Shown here piece after piece: positions 11,064 through 23,137 of a stretch of 64,000 nt of DNA; position 1 is the first letter of the stretch; every line of letters starts with the position of its first letter. Source of the stretch: Heterocephalus glaber (Eukaryota; Chordata; Mammalia; Rodentia; Bathyergidae); NCBI RefSeq assembly GCF_000247695.1, contig NW_004624784.1:10930959-10994958 (forward strand), given 5' to 3'. A model generated the notes under the pieces. That model made no database searches, was not told where the DNA came from, and was given only the letters and a program-made list of their open reading frames with translations. A program made the translations under genes and the position numbers.

Positions 11064-11885
11064 CTACTTTCTCTCTAGAAAGATACAACCCTAAAGGTAG
11101 CTTGGCACTCTTGTACCCTGGCATTCCCTGCAAAAGCCCCAGCAGTCAGAATCATCTGAAAGGACACCCAAAAGGCAATTCAGAAATTCTAGTAGGAAGA
11201 CTATTACCATAGCCCCCTACTCACTAATATACAGTCAAGTCTATTATAGGATGTCTTCTAAAGCCTCCAAACCCCTAGCACTTTGCATTTCAGTTAAACT
11301 CTCTACTCTTGAAGGGGTTATAGTTTTCTAGAGGTTAGTTGCTCATTCTATTGAATATTAAGCTTATTTATTAAGGGGGAAAAGCAAAACAAAAACAGGA
11401 GGAAAGAAATATCTGCATAACATTATGTGCCAGAAAACGTGCTAACTGGTCTCTAATGCACAATTTATTTTTTGTAGAAGCACTTCCTTTTATTTTTCTC
11501 CACTGATAGCTACATCATACAAAAGGCCCTTCCTGGCAGAAAAATTTGAAATTGGCTTATTTTGATCCTAAAAAAAGGTTAAGGGGATGTTCTTTGAATT
11601 TTTGCTGAGGGGATCCAGATTGTCAAACTACTTCATTGAATAAAAGAAATAATATAGATATGATCTATATTTAAACACTATACTACTATTTCTCCTTGGT
11701 TAGTTTGAAAGCATTTTGACAAAGGTATATACAGTTTAATCAGAGCTGAGACATATGGAATAAGAGAGAAGCATCAATATTTCCCCCAAGGTTTAAGATA
11801 GTTTTTCCTAAAGTCTCCATGAAACTCGAATGTTGAATGAACCTGCCTTCATCTTCCTTCACAATTTCTTTCTTGAGCATTTTAA
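11061..11885. other. Intergenic unique sequence
   Basis: No gene or recognisable repeat. AT-rich single-copy-looking DNA. Confidence 0.45.
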
Positions 11886-11887
11886 AA

Positions 11888-12010
11888 TTAATCAGTCAAG
11901 CAAATATTTATTGACCAATATGCTATGGCAGGCAGAGAAAGATAAAAGCTATATAAAAGCTTTTTATCTCAAAGAATATAAAGAGGCAAGATCTGTAAGT
12001 TAACAGTTGA
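11888..12010 (-). repeat. L2 LINE 3' end fragment
   Basis: 'tcagtcaagcaaatatttattgacc' followed by 'tgctatggcaggcag' is the reversed L2 tail (TATTTATTGAGC...TGTGCCAGGC). The rest is decayed. Confidence 0.55.
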
Positions 12011-12370
12011 AGCCTATATATGAGTAGCATCTAAGTTATAGGGGGAAAAAAGTAGGCAATGGTATTAAAATCCGATTAATTGATTCCTTATATATAGATA
12101 TAATTACATTCAGAACCAACTTAGATACTATAAAATCAAAAGCTCTTATATAACATAATTCACTATAAATACACCAGATTTCTGGAAAAAATTACTGCAT
12201 TTATATATTAAAACAATATACCTGTTAATATTGTTCCCTTACTATCCTAAGTTGTTAACCTGAGGGGGGACCTAGATGTCAAATTTGCATTTGACTTCAG
12301 TTCAAATGAAAATATTCCTTCCTACCCATCTCTCACTTCTTTCCTTTCCTCCCACTCAAAAACCTGAAGA

Positions 12371-12850
12371 ACACTGTGGTAGCCAAATCCTAATCCCAGA
12401 GACTTACCAATGTTTCTTTATATGGAAAACAACTTTGGGCAGATGTCAATAAAATAAGGATCTTTTGACAGGGAGATTATCCAGGTGGGCCCTAAATGCA
12501 ATCACAATTATCTTCCTGAGAGGGAGGCCAAGTGAGATTTGACAGACACACAGAGGTAAAGGAGGTGTGAAGATGGAGCAGAGATTTAAAGACACTGACC
12601 TAGAAGATTGGAGTGACAAGGCCACAAACCAAGAAATGCCAGCAGCCTAGGATCTGAAAAAAGTAAGAAACAGCTTTGTCTCTGGAGCTCCAGAGGCAGT
12701 ACAGCCCCGCTGTCACCTCAATTTTGGCCCAGTGATACTGATTTTGGACTTGTGGCCTCCAGAACTGTAAGAGAATAAATATCTCTCATTTTAAGCCACC
12801 AAGTCCATGGTGATTTGATGTGACAGCCCCTAGAAACAGATGTGGACACT
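12371..12850 (+). mobile_element. MLT1-type (ERVL-MaLR) solitary LTR
   Basis: 'gtagccaaatcctaatccc', 'gtgggccctaaatgcaatcac', 'gacagacacacagagg...gtgtgaagatgg', 'tggacttgtggcctccagaactgtaagagaataaat' and 'taagccaccaagtccatgg' follow the order of an MLT1 LTR. No internal retroviral genes are adjacent. Confidence 0.7.
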
Positions 12851-12995
12851 AATGTTTACTGAGTGTTCACTAAGAGCCAGTTATTCCATATAACATGTTG
12901 CATTTGATTCTACAACAACTATTATTATTAGGATGAAGAAATTGCAGCTCAGAAAGGTGAAGTAACTTGCAAAGATCTTCAAAGCACATGTTCTT
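12851..12995 (-). repeat. MIR SINE fragment
   Basis: 'tgtttactgagtgttcactaagagcc' then 'attattattaggatgaagaaattgcag' and 'ggtgaagtaacttgc' match the reverse complement of MIR. Confidence 0.6.
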
Positions 12996-12999
12996 TATG

Positions 13000-13815
13000 T
13001 GATGCCATATTTCCTGAGCATTTTTGTTTTTCCTTTACTGTCTTTTATTCTTGTGTTAGGATAGGTTAACCCAGTCTGATGTGAGATATAACCAGATTTG
13101 ACATGTACATGCGTGGATTTTTTTCTTTTTTGTGCGTGCTCAACAGGTTCCATTGTAGTATAACATATACTTTCAGATCCTGCCTAAGTTGAAAACAAAA
13201 ATCAACACCGCTGCCTTCTTGCCACAGAACCTGGCAGTGAAAGTCACCCCATGGCACAGATGCATATGCCTGAGCCCCTTCCTCCCTGGGGAAGTCATAT
13301 CTCAGCACCAGATTGAAAATTTCCTCCTGGCTGTTGTTGCAAACACACATATCTGATGACATTGTGTAGTGCTAGCTAAGATTTTGGCAAAGGAAGCTTT
13401 CTGATGAAGAGGAGCTGAGATGGGAAGGGGGATGTTAATCTTGTCTCTGTTTCCTCTTCCTCTCTTTAATGGCTACCCTGTCTTTGAAGTTGGGTAAATA
13501 CACAGCATGGTGGGAGGGGATGCCAGCTGCCTAGACACTACTGGCAGAAGACATAAGAGCTGTTGTCTTCCCTCCCCAGCCTGGGAGGTGTGCCCTACTG
13601 CAGTACTTCTTCCCTGGGGTATTCCATGCTAAGAGCTGCCAGGTAACAAATCCCAGGCAATGTCCTGGTGGTGAGGCCTGAGGCAGGATCCTCTAGGGAC
13701 AAGGGTTTTCTGACTCCAGCCCTGTCTTCTTGATTGATATTCCCCTCTCCAGGTCATCATCTACATGTCAGAAAACAATGGGAAGGGCCCTCTGTCTACT
13801 CTTTGCTTCTTAACA
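13000..13815. other. Intergenic unique sequence with one unassigned open frame
   Basis: No repeat recognised. The minus strand at 13362-13066 is open for 98 codons (starts MSSDMCVCNNSQEE). It is neither low-complexity nor repeat-derived, but I recognise no family in it and see no promoter or splice structure. A decayed processed pseudogene or chance frame is possible; I do not call a gene. Confidence 0.4.
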
Positions 13816-13819
13816 CTCT

Positions 13820-13869
13820 GTGTCTCTCTCTGTGTCTCTCTCTCTCTTTCTCTACTACTACTACTACTT
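13820..13869 (+). repeat. (TC)n and (TAC)n simple repeats
   Basis: Imperfect TCTC/TGTC tract at about 13820-13851, followed directly by about five TAC units to 13867. Confidence 0.85.
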
Positions 13870-14587
13870 TTTCCCCCAAATTATTTTGCAATTTCAGGGG
13901 TTGACCTCCCTATCTCTTCTTCTTTTTTTTTTTCTATTACAATATAAGCTTCCACGTGAGATTTTTCAAGCCACAAGTTTTCATTAAGCACCTGCAGTAT
14001 ACAATGCCATGTGCTAGGGTTTTGTTTTATAATAAGGCTTAGCTTGGTGCCAAAGAAGTGAGCCATAGCAGCTGCATGGAAGGAACAACAAGCAAACAGC
14101 AAAGTTCTGGGAGTGAAATCCAACCTAGCTTTTGCTGCAGGAAAAAGTCCTTCAGAAGACAGTTTCCTACTGAAGTAGATATGCTTAGGTGCCACTAGAA
14201 GTATCTCAAAGACCACAAAAAAAGAATCCAGGGTATCTTACTAACCAAATGATTGTAAACAACCAACTACAGATCAGAGAGTGGAGGCAAAACAAAACAA
14301 GAGGAAGGTTTTTCAAAGGGAGACAGAGGTGGAGACTCCAGCAGGCAAGTAGTTAATACTCTATGGAGGGTTGGGGAAAAGGGCGTGTGTGCTTAACAAA
14401 CCATAAGATCAAGAGGAAAAGATGATTGAAAAGCATGCCTTTTCACAAAGAAGGCAAGAATCAAACCTCAACAGGCTCAGGAGAAAACTTCGGGAGCCTG
14501 TTTGGGGATTCCCCCACCTTCTTCTTCATGGGGACCCAAGTGAAGATACATCTTTTCAAAGAAGCTTTCCTAGTTTAAGAAAATAAT

Positions 14588-14674
14588 GGGCTGGGGATTT
14601 AGCTCAGTGGTTCCACCGCCTGCCTGGCAAGTACAAGGTCCTGAGTTCAATCCCCAGTACCAAAAAAGAAAAAT
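14588..14674 (+). mobile_element. ID-type tRNA-derived SINE
   Basis: Near-consensus: GGGCTGGGGATTTAGCTCAG, 'tggttccaccgcctgcctgg', B box AGTTCAATCC, ending in A-rich tail. TSD gaaaataat at 14579-14587 and 14675-14683. Confidence 0.95.
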
Positions 14675-14699
14675 GAAAATAATTTCAGCACTTCTATGA

Positions 14700-14900
14700 T
14701 GTCTATTGATAATAATTAAAATGTATTGAATAATTACCATATTCATGCCAGGGTTTATGTTAAGTGCCATTTCAAATCTATGAGATACTAGTGTTACTTA
14801 CATTTTCCAGATAAAGGAATTAGGGATTGGAAGCATCAAGTAGTTTCCCCAAGGTAACAATTAGTTAAGTGGTAGATCCAGTTAGGAGCCAGTTAGGAAC
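14700..14900 (-). repeat. MIR SINE
   Basis: Reversed MIR: 'atgtattgaataattaccatattcatgccagg', then 'acttacattttccagataaaggaattaggga', then 'gtggtagatccagttaggagcc'. Confidence 0.6.
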
Positions 14901-14949
14901 TTGGACTAATGCTGAAGTCCATGTTATGTGCCAATGTTATGGTAAGTAA

Positions 14950-15020
14950 TACACACACACACTCACACACTTACTCTTACACATACTTACTCATACTTAT
15001 ACACACATACACACACACTT
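14950..15020 (+). repeat. Degenerate CA-rich microsatellite
   Basis: ACACAC blocks alternating with ACTC, TTACTC and ATAC variants; an old interrupted dinucleotide repeat. Confidence 0.9.
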
Positions 15021-15482
15021 GTTCTAGCATCATTCTTATAGTTTTCTTCAAATCCCCTGATATCACAACATGGCTTCAACCAACTTTTTTTCTGCTAGAA
15101 ATGTTGATTAATTGTCCTAGAATGTGTGGATGCTTACCATGCTGTCCATAACACAAAAGAAATTTCTACCCATCTGTAATTTTCTATTTCCTGGGCCATT
15201 TCTTTGACTGTGCTTTGGTCCTCTGCAAAACCTTTATTTTAATACTCAGAATATTCATGCTCTCTTGCCTAATGGTAAATCCAGCACTGTTACACACATA
15301 ATTTTTTATAGTCATTGGGATTCAAAACCATTTGCAAGGATACAAAATAAATGGCAAGAAGAAAACCCATTGGTTTCTCCATGGGACAATGGTAAACTCA
15401 GTGGCTAAAAGCATTGCAGCTGAGGATGTGCTGTCAGCCATGTTAGTTCAACAGTACTGAGTGGCTTTCTACTTGAACATGC

Positions 15483-15655
15483 TCAGAATCACACAGAAGG
15501 ATTATTAAAATTGACTATTGGGCCTCTCCTTCAGACTTTCTAATTCAATACTCTGGACTGAGACTCCAAAATGGGCATTTTTAAATATAGCAAGTTTCTA
15601 GAAGATGGTGATGTTGTTGACCTGGGTACCACACTTTAAAAACACTACTATTGAC
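15483..15655 (+). mobile_element. MER5A-like hAT-Charlie DNA element
   Basis: 'gctcagaatcacacagaagg', 'ggcctctccttcagactttctaattcaat', 'ggcatttttaaatatagcaagtt' and 'accacactttaaaaacactact' follow the MER5A order from 5' to 3'. Non-autonomous, no transposase. Confidence 0.65.
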
Positions 15656-15732
15656 AAATGGATTTATATACCCCTTTGAGAAATAAATACTGTTATAATC
15701 AATCTGAGCTGCATGGGACAGTGTTAAAGTGG

Positions 15733-15752
15733 AGATATATATATATATATAA
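15733..15752 (+). repeat. (AT)n microsatellite
   Basis: Short run of AT dinucleotides inside unique AT-rich DNA. Confidence 0.85.
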
Positions 15753-15919
15753 TCAATCACAGTATATCAGTATATGTGAATGAGTATCTATTCAAAGCAT
15801 GTTCAGCTAGATCATTTCTCTTCATCTTCATAATTTCCTCCTGAAGTAACATTATAACATAGTGTGTCTAAGAGAGTGAGTTCTCTAAGATCATGTAAGA
15901 CTTAGTTGAAATAAACAAT

Positions 15920-16075
15920 CTTCCAAATTACTTCGGGCAATTCACTTTAACTTCTCTAAGACTTATTTCCTAAAATGGAAAGTAAGAGTGTATATTTCAT
16001 GGTCATATGGTGAGGCTCAATGGAGATGATGCAGGAAAAATACCTTACATACCAACATCTGATAAATACTCCCAT
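15920..16075 (+). repeat. MIR SINE fragment
   Basis: 'gggcaattcactttaacttctctaag' followed by 'ttcctaaaatggaaagtaagag' and 'gctcaatggagatgatgcagg' resembles MIR in forward sense. Confidence 0.45.
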
Positions 16076-16142
16076 GAACACAGATGCTATTTTCTAGGTC
16101 TACAGAGGACACAATAAAGTAATAAGGGACTTCCTCAAGGAG

Positions 16143-16153
16143 CCCCCCCCCCC
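16143..16153 (+). repeat. C11 homopolymer
   Basis: Eleven consecutive C residues, a rare homopolymer class in mammals and a likely site of length variation or sequencing error. Confidence 0.9.
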
Positions 16154-16230
16154 AACCTGCTGGGGGCAGAGCTGAACCTCCAGTTCTGCAGCTTCTTGGT
16201 TTCCAGGCATGGATTCCCACTTGCATAATT

Positions 16231-17080
16231 TCAGCACATTGCAGATTCTATAGGCAGCTTTGGGGATGGTGGTACCTCAGTTAATGAAGCCTCAGGGAAT
16301 GGAGCTCTTTTATTCCACATTTTAAAAGCCAACAAAAAACCCTTCATAAATCATTTGAAGAAAAGCCGCATGTATTCACAGCTGCCCATGACAAAAATAC
16401 CTCTGAACTCAGCTTCTATTTGTCCCTTCCCAGTTGAATGTAAATACAGCTCATCCTAGGCAAATCTGTAAAGATGAAGAAGATTCCTTTATTCCACCTC
16501 AGTGGCAAAAGTCAGGTGTTCTCTTTCCTCCTTTTCCTTTTCAAAATAAGGAGGTGGCTGCTATCAGTCATTTACTCTTACCAGTAGTTGACTTTAGTGT
16601 GAGAGAATTTCAATATACAGCCACATCTGTATTTTGTCTTTTTCTTTCTTTGCTGAATTATGGGAACTAAAACTTTTTCTTCATTAACATAAATTTCAGG
16701 TGTTAACTGACAAACAAAGAGAAATGAAGGAAGTGAAGAGAATACTGTGATAGCTTCCCCGTTTCCCTGAGATACTAGATGGATGAACTAGGAATTGTTA
16801 AACTCTTTTCTCTAGACCAGTGACTTTCTGAAAAATAGGGCAGGATGGAGTGGTAGTGGGGTCTTCCAGAATCTCTACCAACAACCCCCTAAAACATCTC
16901 AAATAAATATACAGGTAAAAATCAATGTTCTTATCTTGCAAACAGAATTTTAGGACAAATCATCAAAACTTACCCAATCAGATTGCCATCCCTATTCCCT
17001 TTCTTAGAGAAAAACAGGACAGTCACCCCTTTCCCATTTAATCACTTTTTTTTTTTTTTTTTACCTGACCAGAGTTTAGA
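16231..17080. other. Intergenic unique sequence
   Basis: No gene or clear repeat. A T-run is at about 17046-17063. The 78-codon plus-strand open frame at 16434 shows no family resemblance. Confidence 0.45.
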
Positions 17081-17084
17081 CTCT

Positions 17085-17250
17085 TTCCTTCAGTCAAGCA
17101 TATGAACTTGGACAAATCTCTTAGCCTTCCTGAATTTCAGATTTCCCAGTTTTGAAATAGAAATGGTATCTACTTCATTGGTAACAGAGAGAATGATAGG
17201 CAATATTATAGCTAAGGCTTCTAGGACCTGCACCTTGTGGATACTTAATA
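17085..17250 (+). repeat. MIR SINE fragment
   Basis: 'gaacttggacaaatctcttagccttcctgaatttcag' (the GACCTTGGGCAAG...TCTGTGCCTCAG block), then 'tgaaatagaaatggtatctacttc'. Confidence 0.55.
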
Positions 17251-17299
17251 ATGCTTATTCATTCCCTTTGTTAGTCTGCCACTTAGTCATTAAAACAAT

Positions 17300-17400
17300 C
17301 AGTGTCCTACATACACTATGAGTCAGTCACTGTGAGATGCTGGCCACTGGAGATACCATGCTGAGCAAAGGATGGTTCGCCTCATGAAATGTAGAGTCTA
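17300..17400 (-). repeat. L2 LINE 3' end fragment
   Basis: 'cactatgagtcagtcactgtgagatgctggccactggagatacc' parallels the reversed L2 'TGTGCCAGGCACTGTGCTAGGC...GGGATAC' segment. Confidence 0.5.
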
Positions 17401-17404
17401 GTGC

Positions 17405-17580
17405 AGTGCTTCACAACCCTGGATGGGCATACCAACCTCTTGAGGAGAGAGCTTTTCCTGGATCCCAACCCAGACCTGATGTATTGGAATCTTTGGGAAG
17501 GAAACTTTTATTAAAACTCTACTTAAAAAAAAAAGCTCTACTGATACTTCTGATGCATGGTCCACATTGACAACCATGTT
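17405..17580 (+). mobile_element. MER5A-like hAT-Charlie DNA element
   Basis: Opens 'cagtgcttcacaaccctgg', contains 'gatcccaacccagacctgatg' and closes with 'tggtccacattgacaacc', as in MER5A. Confidence 0.6.
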
Positions 17581-19600
17581 AGGGGTTCAATCTCTTATCT
17601 TCCATTTCACCAGTTCTCTCAGATCTGACTCTCCTCCCTTTCTTCCTTCTGTCCCAGGGAGACAGCACAGTTTAGGTTTTTGTTATTCCAGCTTCTTCTT
17701 TATATTCTGGTTTGTGTTTAGTACTGTTTCAGTCATGACCTTTCTTATCCAGTATCTTGGCACACATTCTCTACTGCCTGTATATTTCTGTGTATAGTAG
17801 CAATGCTATGATGTAGAAGTTTGTCACTGAGATTCATCTTCTTGGCAAGTAATGATTGTGCCTGTAGAGTTAACTGTGCTGAATAGATGAAAGCTACTCT
17901 TTCTAGAGAACTCTCATTCTTAGTCCCTGGCTCTTCATCTTTACACCTTTCCTTCAGTTCATACTAATTAAAGTAACCAATTGTAGTAGTTTGGAGCTCA
18001 AGTTTCCCATTCTTATCAAGATACTTACTGGTTGGTAAAAAGATGTCTTTGGGTGCCAGAGGCCTTATGATTACTGAGTTCATACCAAATACTATAATTA
18101 TGATGATGATTTATCACTCAAAAAGTCCTCAATAGTACAACCAAGTCCTTCAAAGATCTTTCCAATTTAGCTCTGAATCAATACCAAATGTTATTCAAAA
18201 GTCAAGTTCTGTTGTAAGACACTTAGACTCACAACTGATCAATAGACGCATAGGCAGATGTGCAGGAGATTGGCCAGTCAGTTATAATTCTAAGCTGCTG
18301 TTTTTTTAAAAAAGGAAAGAAGAAGAAAAGAAAGAAAGAAAAAGGTTAAAATCCCTAGATTGGATGGAATGAGTTGAAGTGTTTTCAAATGGATTTGAGA
18401 AACTGAACTGTTCCCAAGGGGAAAGATAAAATGTGAAGCTGCAGTCAGTCTGGCTTTCTGGCTCACCTAACCTTTTTACTGTCGGATAATGAGGAATCAG
18501 CTATAATTTAGATACAGTATTCTTTCACAGATTATAGTGAGGTTGAAGGGAGACAGGGAAGGGAGAGAGCCTTGCTTTATAGTCTTGCATCATCTCTTTT
18601 GAGCAGATGAGACTCACATGCCTTCCCCAAGAGGCACATCACACATCGGGGAGCAATGCCCTCTGCATGTTGTTGCGACGAATTTCAAGTCAAGAGGGTG
18701 CTTGAATTGGATTCATAACAATTGGAAGAAAAGAAATTGTAATCTTTATGAGCCAATGACATGCAGCCTTATAATAAAAGAATAAAAGTTCATTTCAAAT
18801 TTAAAGCAAATTAGATTACAGGGGTCAAATCCTTCAGCAGAGACATCACGCCATCAGAATGTTACCTGGATATTTGACACCCTCTGCCCACCTCAGGTTT
18901 TGCATTAACATGTAAGTGGTTTTTTAAAAAAATACACTTAATACTATTACAGAGTGAAAGTGTCCTGGAATACCAAATGATGAATAGTTGGAAAAAAGGA
19001 GAATCTAACAAAAGTATTCACTGGTCTATGGGCTAAGCCAAGACTTGCCTTCATTTACTCTACCTGCAAGGAAACTCACCTGGTCATTTTCAAGTACCAG
19101 TGTCTATGCAAAAGCACATCCAAATGCGCCAGGAAAAGGAACCTCATTTTCAATTTTTTTGTAGAAGATTTTTAGCTCTTTCAGTTGCTAAAGCTGGTGT
19201 TCAATCTCTGAGTAAGACCAATAAACGCTGCCTGATGTATTATCCAACTTTGGCTTACAACTTAAGATTTGTTTCTAGCCTGACCTATCTGCATACTGAT
19301 AGTCTTTCAAAATCACCTACTGACAACATTTCCCTTACCTGGAATATTCTTATAATTAAGCTAAAACTAGTGTTATTTCCCATAATGTCATATCCTTTAA
19401 GCAAATGTATCAAACAATATCTATAGGTAATATGTGCAGTATGAATACATCTTGCTGTAGATCTGTTCTTTATGTTTCTCATCCAAATAGCATTCCTTCT
19501 CTCCTTCAACCTCAAGTCCAGCTCCACATCTCTGCCCTGGGTTTTGTTCACAATCCCAAACTTCTTGGGGTCTATCAATTTCTTTTCTACTTCCCATTTC
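17581..19600. other. Intergenic unique sequence with possible conserved element
   Basis: No gene or clear repeat apart from a purine-rich AAAG patch at about 18305-18345. Bases 18640-18930 look like constrained non-coding DNA: CpG retained at GCGACG, repeated ATTGG/ATTA motifs, no repeat debris. This is a judgement by eye only. Confidence 0.4.
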
Positions 19601-19610
19601 TTCTGTCTCT

Positions 19611-19611
19611 C

Positions 19612-19644
<33 letters not shown>

Positions 19645-19645
19645 A
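19611..19645 (+). repeat. (CAA)n microsatellite
   Basis: About eleven CAA units. Open frames through it appear as poly-Gln, poly-Asn or, in reverse, poly-Leu and are repeat artefacts. Confidence 0.95.
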
Positions 19646-20795
19646 CCATCTCAAAGTAATATGAAAAAGATTCTAACTCTAATTCAGCCCCAAACTGTGA
19701 TTCATTGAAGAGTAAAATAATGAATTTGAACCCAAGTCTGGCTATAAAATTAATAGGCTTGGGAATCCAGGGACTAAATAGACAACATTTTCCATTCTTT
19801 TGCAGTTTTTATGTTAGAATAATGGGCGACTAGGACTTCAAACCTTTTTCTCTTCTAGCTTTGTTAAGTCTGAGAATATAACAATATGTGCCCTGTAGCC
19901 AATGGTCTCAACACATCTTGTTAACCCATCAGAATAATAAGCCCCACTGCAGACACAGAAAGAAGAATTAGAAGTAGAAGTTGGGCCAGGTTGTTCTCAG
20001 CAGTGGTGGCTAGCATTTAAGTCAAGGCTTTCTACCCAACTCCCCTCCCAGACTATTTTCTTTTCTTTCAACCAGTTTATCCCAAAGGAACCTCCTTGCT
20101 CCTTTCACCATCATTTCCCTTGAAACACAAACAGGCCATGAAGACCCACACCTCTGGAATAGTAATTTTTCTCATCCTAAGAAAGGTCTCTCTGGAGCTC
20201 CTTTGTGCCAAGTGGAGGTTTAGATGATCCAAATATTTAAGTGCATATTGATTGCAGTCAGATACTTTACTCTGACCTGCATCACAAGCTTTGGACCACA
20301 TTTCTCTGGCATACTAGCGTTTTATGTATTAACCTTCTACCACCTCCCTGTGAAACAGAGTGCAGGCCAAAATCAAAGGCCAGACAGGTCAAAGTTTTAC
20401 CTATTAAGCTGTGCAGGAGCTTGACCTTGAGAACTGAGTTTTGCATTAACTTAATATTGCTACAGATTCTTTAAAGCATCTAAATAATTGGGAAACCATC
20501 TTTATAATTCCTTTTAAAAAAATTAAGACAAAAAAAAATTTAAAAAGACACCCGCAGTGCAAATCTCTGTGCAATACCCAAATGGTAAGGTTATGATATG
20601 ACTCACTCACATCTAATTCTCATTGTAGGAAGGGTAGGGATCTATAACAAATTGTGCATTCTACAGATAAAAGGAAGAAAGGAGTTTTCAGGGTGGAGGG
20701 GAGCAAAAGAGGGCGTTAAGGTATCACAAAATCACAAACGTTTGAGTTGCAGAGAACATTTAAAAAATCATGTGATTCAGCTGCCTGTGTTCAGA
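19646..20795. other. Intergenic unique sequence
   Basis: No gene or confident repeat. An A-rich patch lies at about 20514-20546. Confidence 0.45.
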
Positions 20796-20799
20796 CAAA

Positions 20800-20925
20800 G
20801 AAGGACATTAGAAGTTCCTTTTTATCTCGAGAAGCTGAGATCCTGTGGAGGGAAATGGTTAAGTGATTTACTCAAGGCCACACAGCCAATGTCTGAAGTG
20901 TACTGTCTCCAAGTTCAGGGCTGGC
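20800..20925 (-). repeat. MIR-like SINE fragment
   Basis: 'gaagctgagatcctgtggag' and 'ggttaagtgatttactcaaggccacacagcc' match the reversed MIR core. The fragment lies inside a 160-codon open frame (20598-21080), which argues against that frame being a gene. Confidence 0.5.
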
Positions 20926-23060
20926 AGAGAAGAACTCAGCTCATCCACAGAAGGGCTGCAAATGTCTGTTCCACTATCAGAAACAAACTTACCTGCAGGC
21001 CAGATGGCCAGAGTTATAAAATTAATATTAATGTTTTCCAAAAAGCTCTTTTAAAATGGAGAATGGAGCAGTGCAAATGAAAGCTCTGTCCAAGAAACAT
21101 GAACCGCATATAGGATATGTTGCTGTCAAGGACAGGCTGGCAAGAGGCCCTCAGGAAGCTTCATGGACTTCAAACCAAATTATTATAGTGATTTCAATCA
21201 GCAGATGGGATTCTGCAAACAACAGCATTTACAAGGTAATCTCCGTTCTAAGTAATTGTTGTTTCCCAAGAGCCAATTGGTGGAAAGGGTATAGCCACTG
21301 CAGGGAAGATGCACCTGCTTCTGAATATCTTTCTTACCTTCAATTAGCTTTTGGTTTAAGATATGCCCATAACACATTCTTGAATTTACCTACATACACA
21401 TGTTGATGTTTGTGCAAACACATTGGGCTCCTTAAAAGGTTACAGGATAGCTCATCTGTAGGATCTTAATCATTATATGTGTAAGTTTCAGACTTGCTCT
21501 ACCAATAGTAAAGAGCAAAACAGTGCTGGGCAGCAGTGTTCTCATATCAAAGAACAAAGTTGAAACTCCCATACAATTATGTTTGATCACAGTAGAAGGT
21601 GAAATCATTAGATATTAGTGAGGTGCAGTGGAATAAAAATGATGTGTTAGCGGGGGTTCATTACACTGTATTTTCAGAGCCAAGAAGATCAATGCGTTCA
21701 TGCATCATGAATTAGGCTCCGGCTTTAGCCTTCCCTGCTCTCCGGAAACCCAACATGATCTATCACCAGCCATACATCACCGTTTCAGGATTGCACATTA
21801 ACGAGAAAGCTGCAGTTTCCGCCTGTCAAGCTGACCAGCTGCCTCTTTCTGTGCAAAAGGGAAAATATTTAGGGTCCAGAATTTTACTTTGAAAACAAAA
21901 AGGGGCATAAAAGGTCACTGTCAGCTGGTCAGCTGCACAGTCTGATCCTTGTGTTGTCCCAGTGTGCTGATGGATGGCCCTGTCCTTCCTGGCCTCTGAC
22001 CATCCTGGAGCCAGGCCAACAGGAACTCACTGTGATGGCTTTAGATGTTACATAAGGACACAGGCTTTGTGAAACACCTAGGGTCTCCAGGGCACACCCT
22101 CTTTCCCCCTAGGGTTTCCAAACATCACTGGGTGTATTTAGAACTCTCAGAGTTCCATATGTTCAATGTCCCCCTTTTGTGCCCCTTACTCCCAATCTCC
22201 CTGCTCAGATCCTCCCACCTCTTGCATTAACAGAGGCTTTTTCACCACCCAGCAGTTTGCTACTAACATTTTCCCTTCATTTACTCAAAGTCCACCTCAC
22301 TTCCCCCCTGCCTGACCCCACACCTGCTAGTGCGGCCCCTCTTGCCTGCTGGTGCTCAGATACTCGCAGACAGTTCTGATCGCTGCTTTTAATCGGCGTT
22401 TAGCCAGTCTGTCCATATTTAGTTCTGTTAATCTTTCCTCATCATTCAATCCCTCCAGCCTCTTCATCATCTTTTTTTTTTTTCTTTTGGTGTGTTGCTC
22501 TTTCCTGAGTTTTATCCAATTTGTCTATATCATCCTTCTGGCTGTGACATGCCCACCAGCCCTGAACTCCATCACTGCAGAGGAATGGCTGTTATAGCCT
22601 CGACCTACTCTTCTCTTCTCCTCTAACACTTATTCCTTAGCAGCAGAAGTTTAGGGGAGGGGCTGGATTTTGACTCGGCAAATCCACTCCCTTTGTTTGT
22701 CCAGCTTGTTGCTCAAACATGAATAAAGGCAAAAGAGTGATGTTAGAACAAAAGAGACTGCAGTGGGTACATGAAAGAACTTCCCAACTACCCCTCCTCA
22801 GGAACAGAAGAGACCTTGATCTCATCCACCTGGACTCTGGGAGAAAGAGGCCATCTAACGGTCTCCACAGTCCCCCATTCCTAGCCAAAAGGGTTTGCAT
22901 GAAGCATCAGGTTGGCAACCTGTTGGCTCTAATATGATGTAATATGATGAAATGAGCACCTGGGATGGAGTTTCCCACTCTGTTTATGAATATGAGTTAC
23001 AGCTGGCCTGAGGGCTTCAGCTTGGAGCACAGCAACTCTTTGAGGAAGCTTGAACTAGCA
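20926..23060. other. Intergenic unique sequence with candidate regulatory block
   Basis: No gene. Bases 21620-21960 are repeat-free, retain CpGs, and carry two CAGCTG E-boxes in a 13-bp inverted repeat (21829-21841 and 21922-21934). A T-run is at about 22471-22482. Short open frames elsewhere carry no recognisable domains. Confidence 0.45.
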
Positions 23061-23137
23061 GCAGGAAATGTGGATCATGGACAATGATTATATGAAGAGT
23101 TTCAGTGAGAAAGGCACTGAGTTTAAATGGGTAGTCA

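Noticed and set aside
10784..11212. 142-codon open frame with alternating Arg/Glu run
   Set aside because: The tract is the translation of the (AG)21 microsatellite.
12371..12850. Retroviral provirus
   Set aside because: Only LTR-like sequence is present here and at 5447 and 54294; no internal gag, pol or env-like frame accompanies any of them.
13066..13362. 98-codon minus-strand open frame as a processed pseudogene
   Set aside because: The composition looks protein-like but I recognise no parent gene, and no A-tail or TSD was seen. A protein search giving a clear parent would reverse this.
20598..21080. 160-codon plus-strand open frame
   Set aside because: It runs through a reversed MIR-like fragment and shows no recognisable domain; probably chance.
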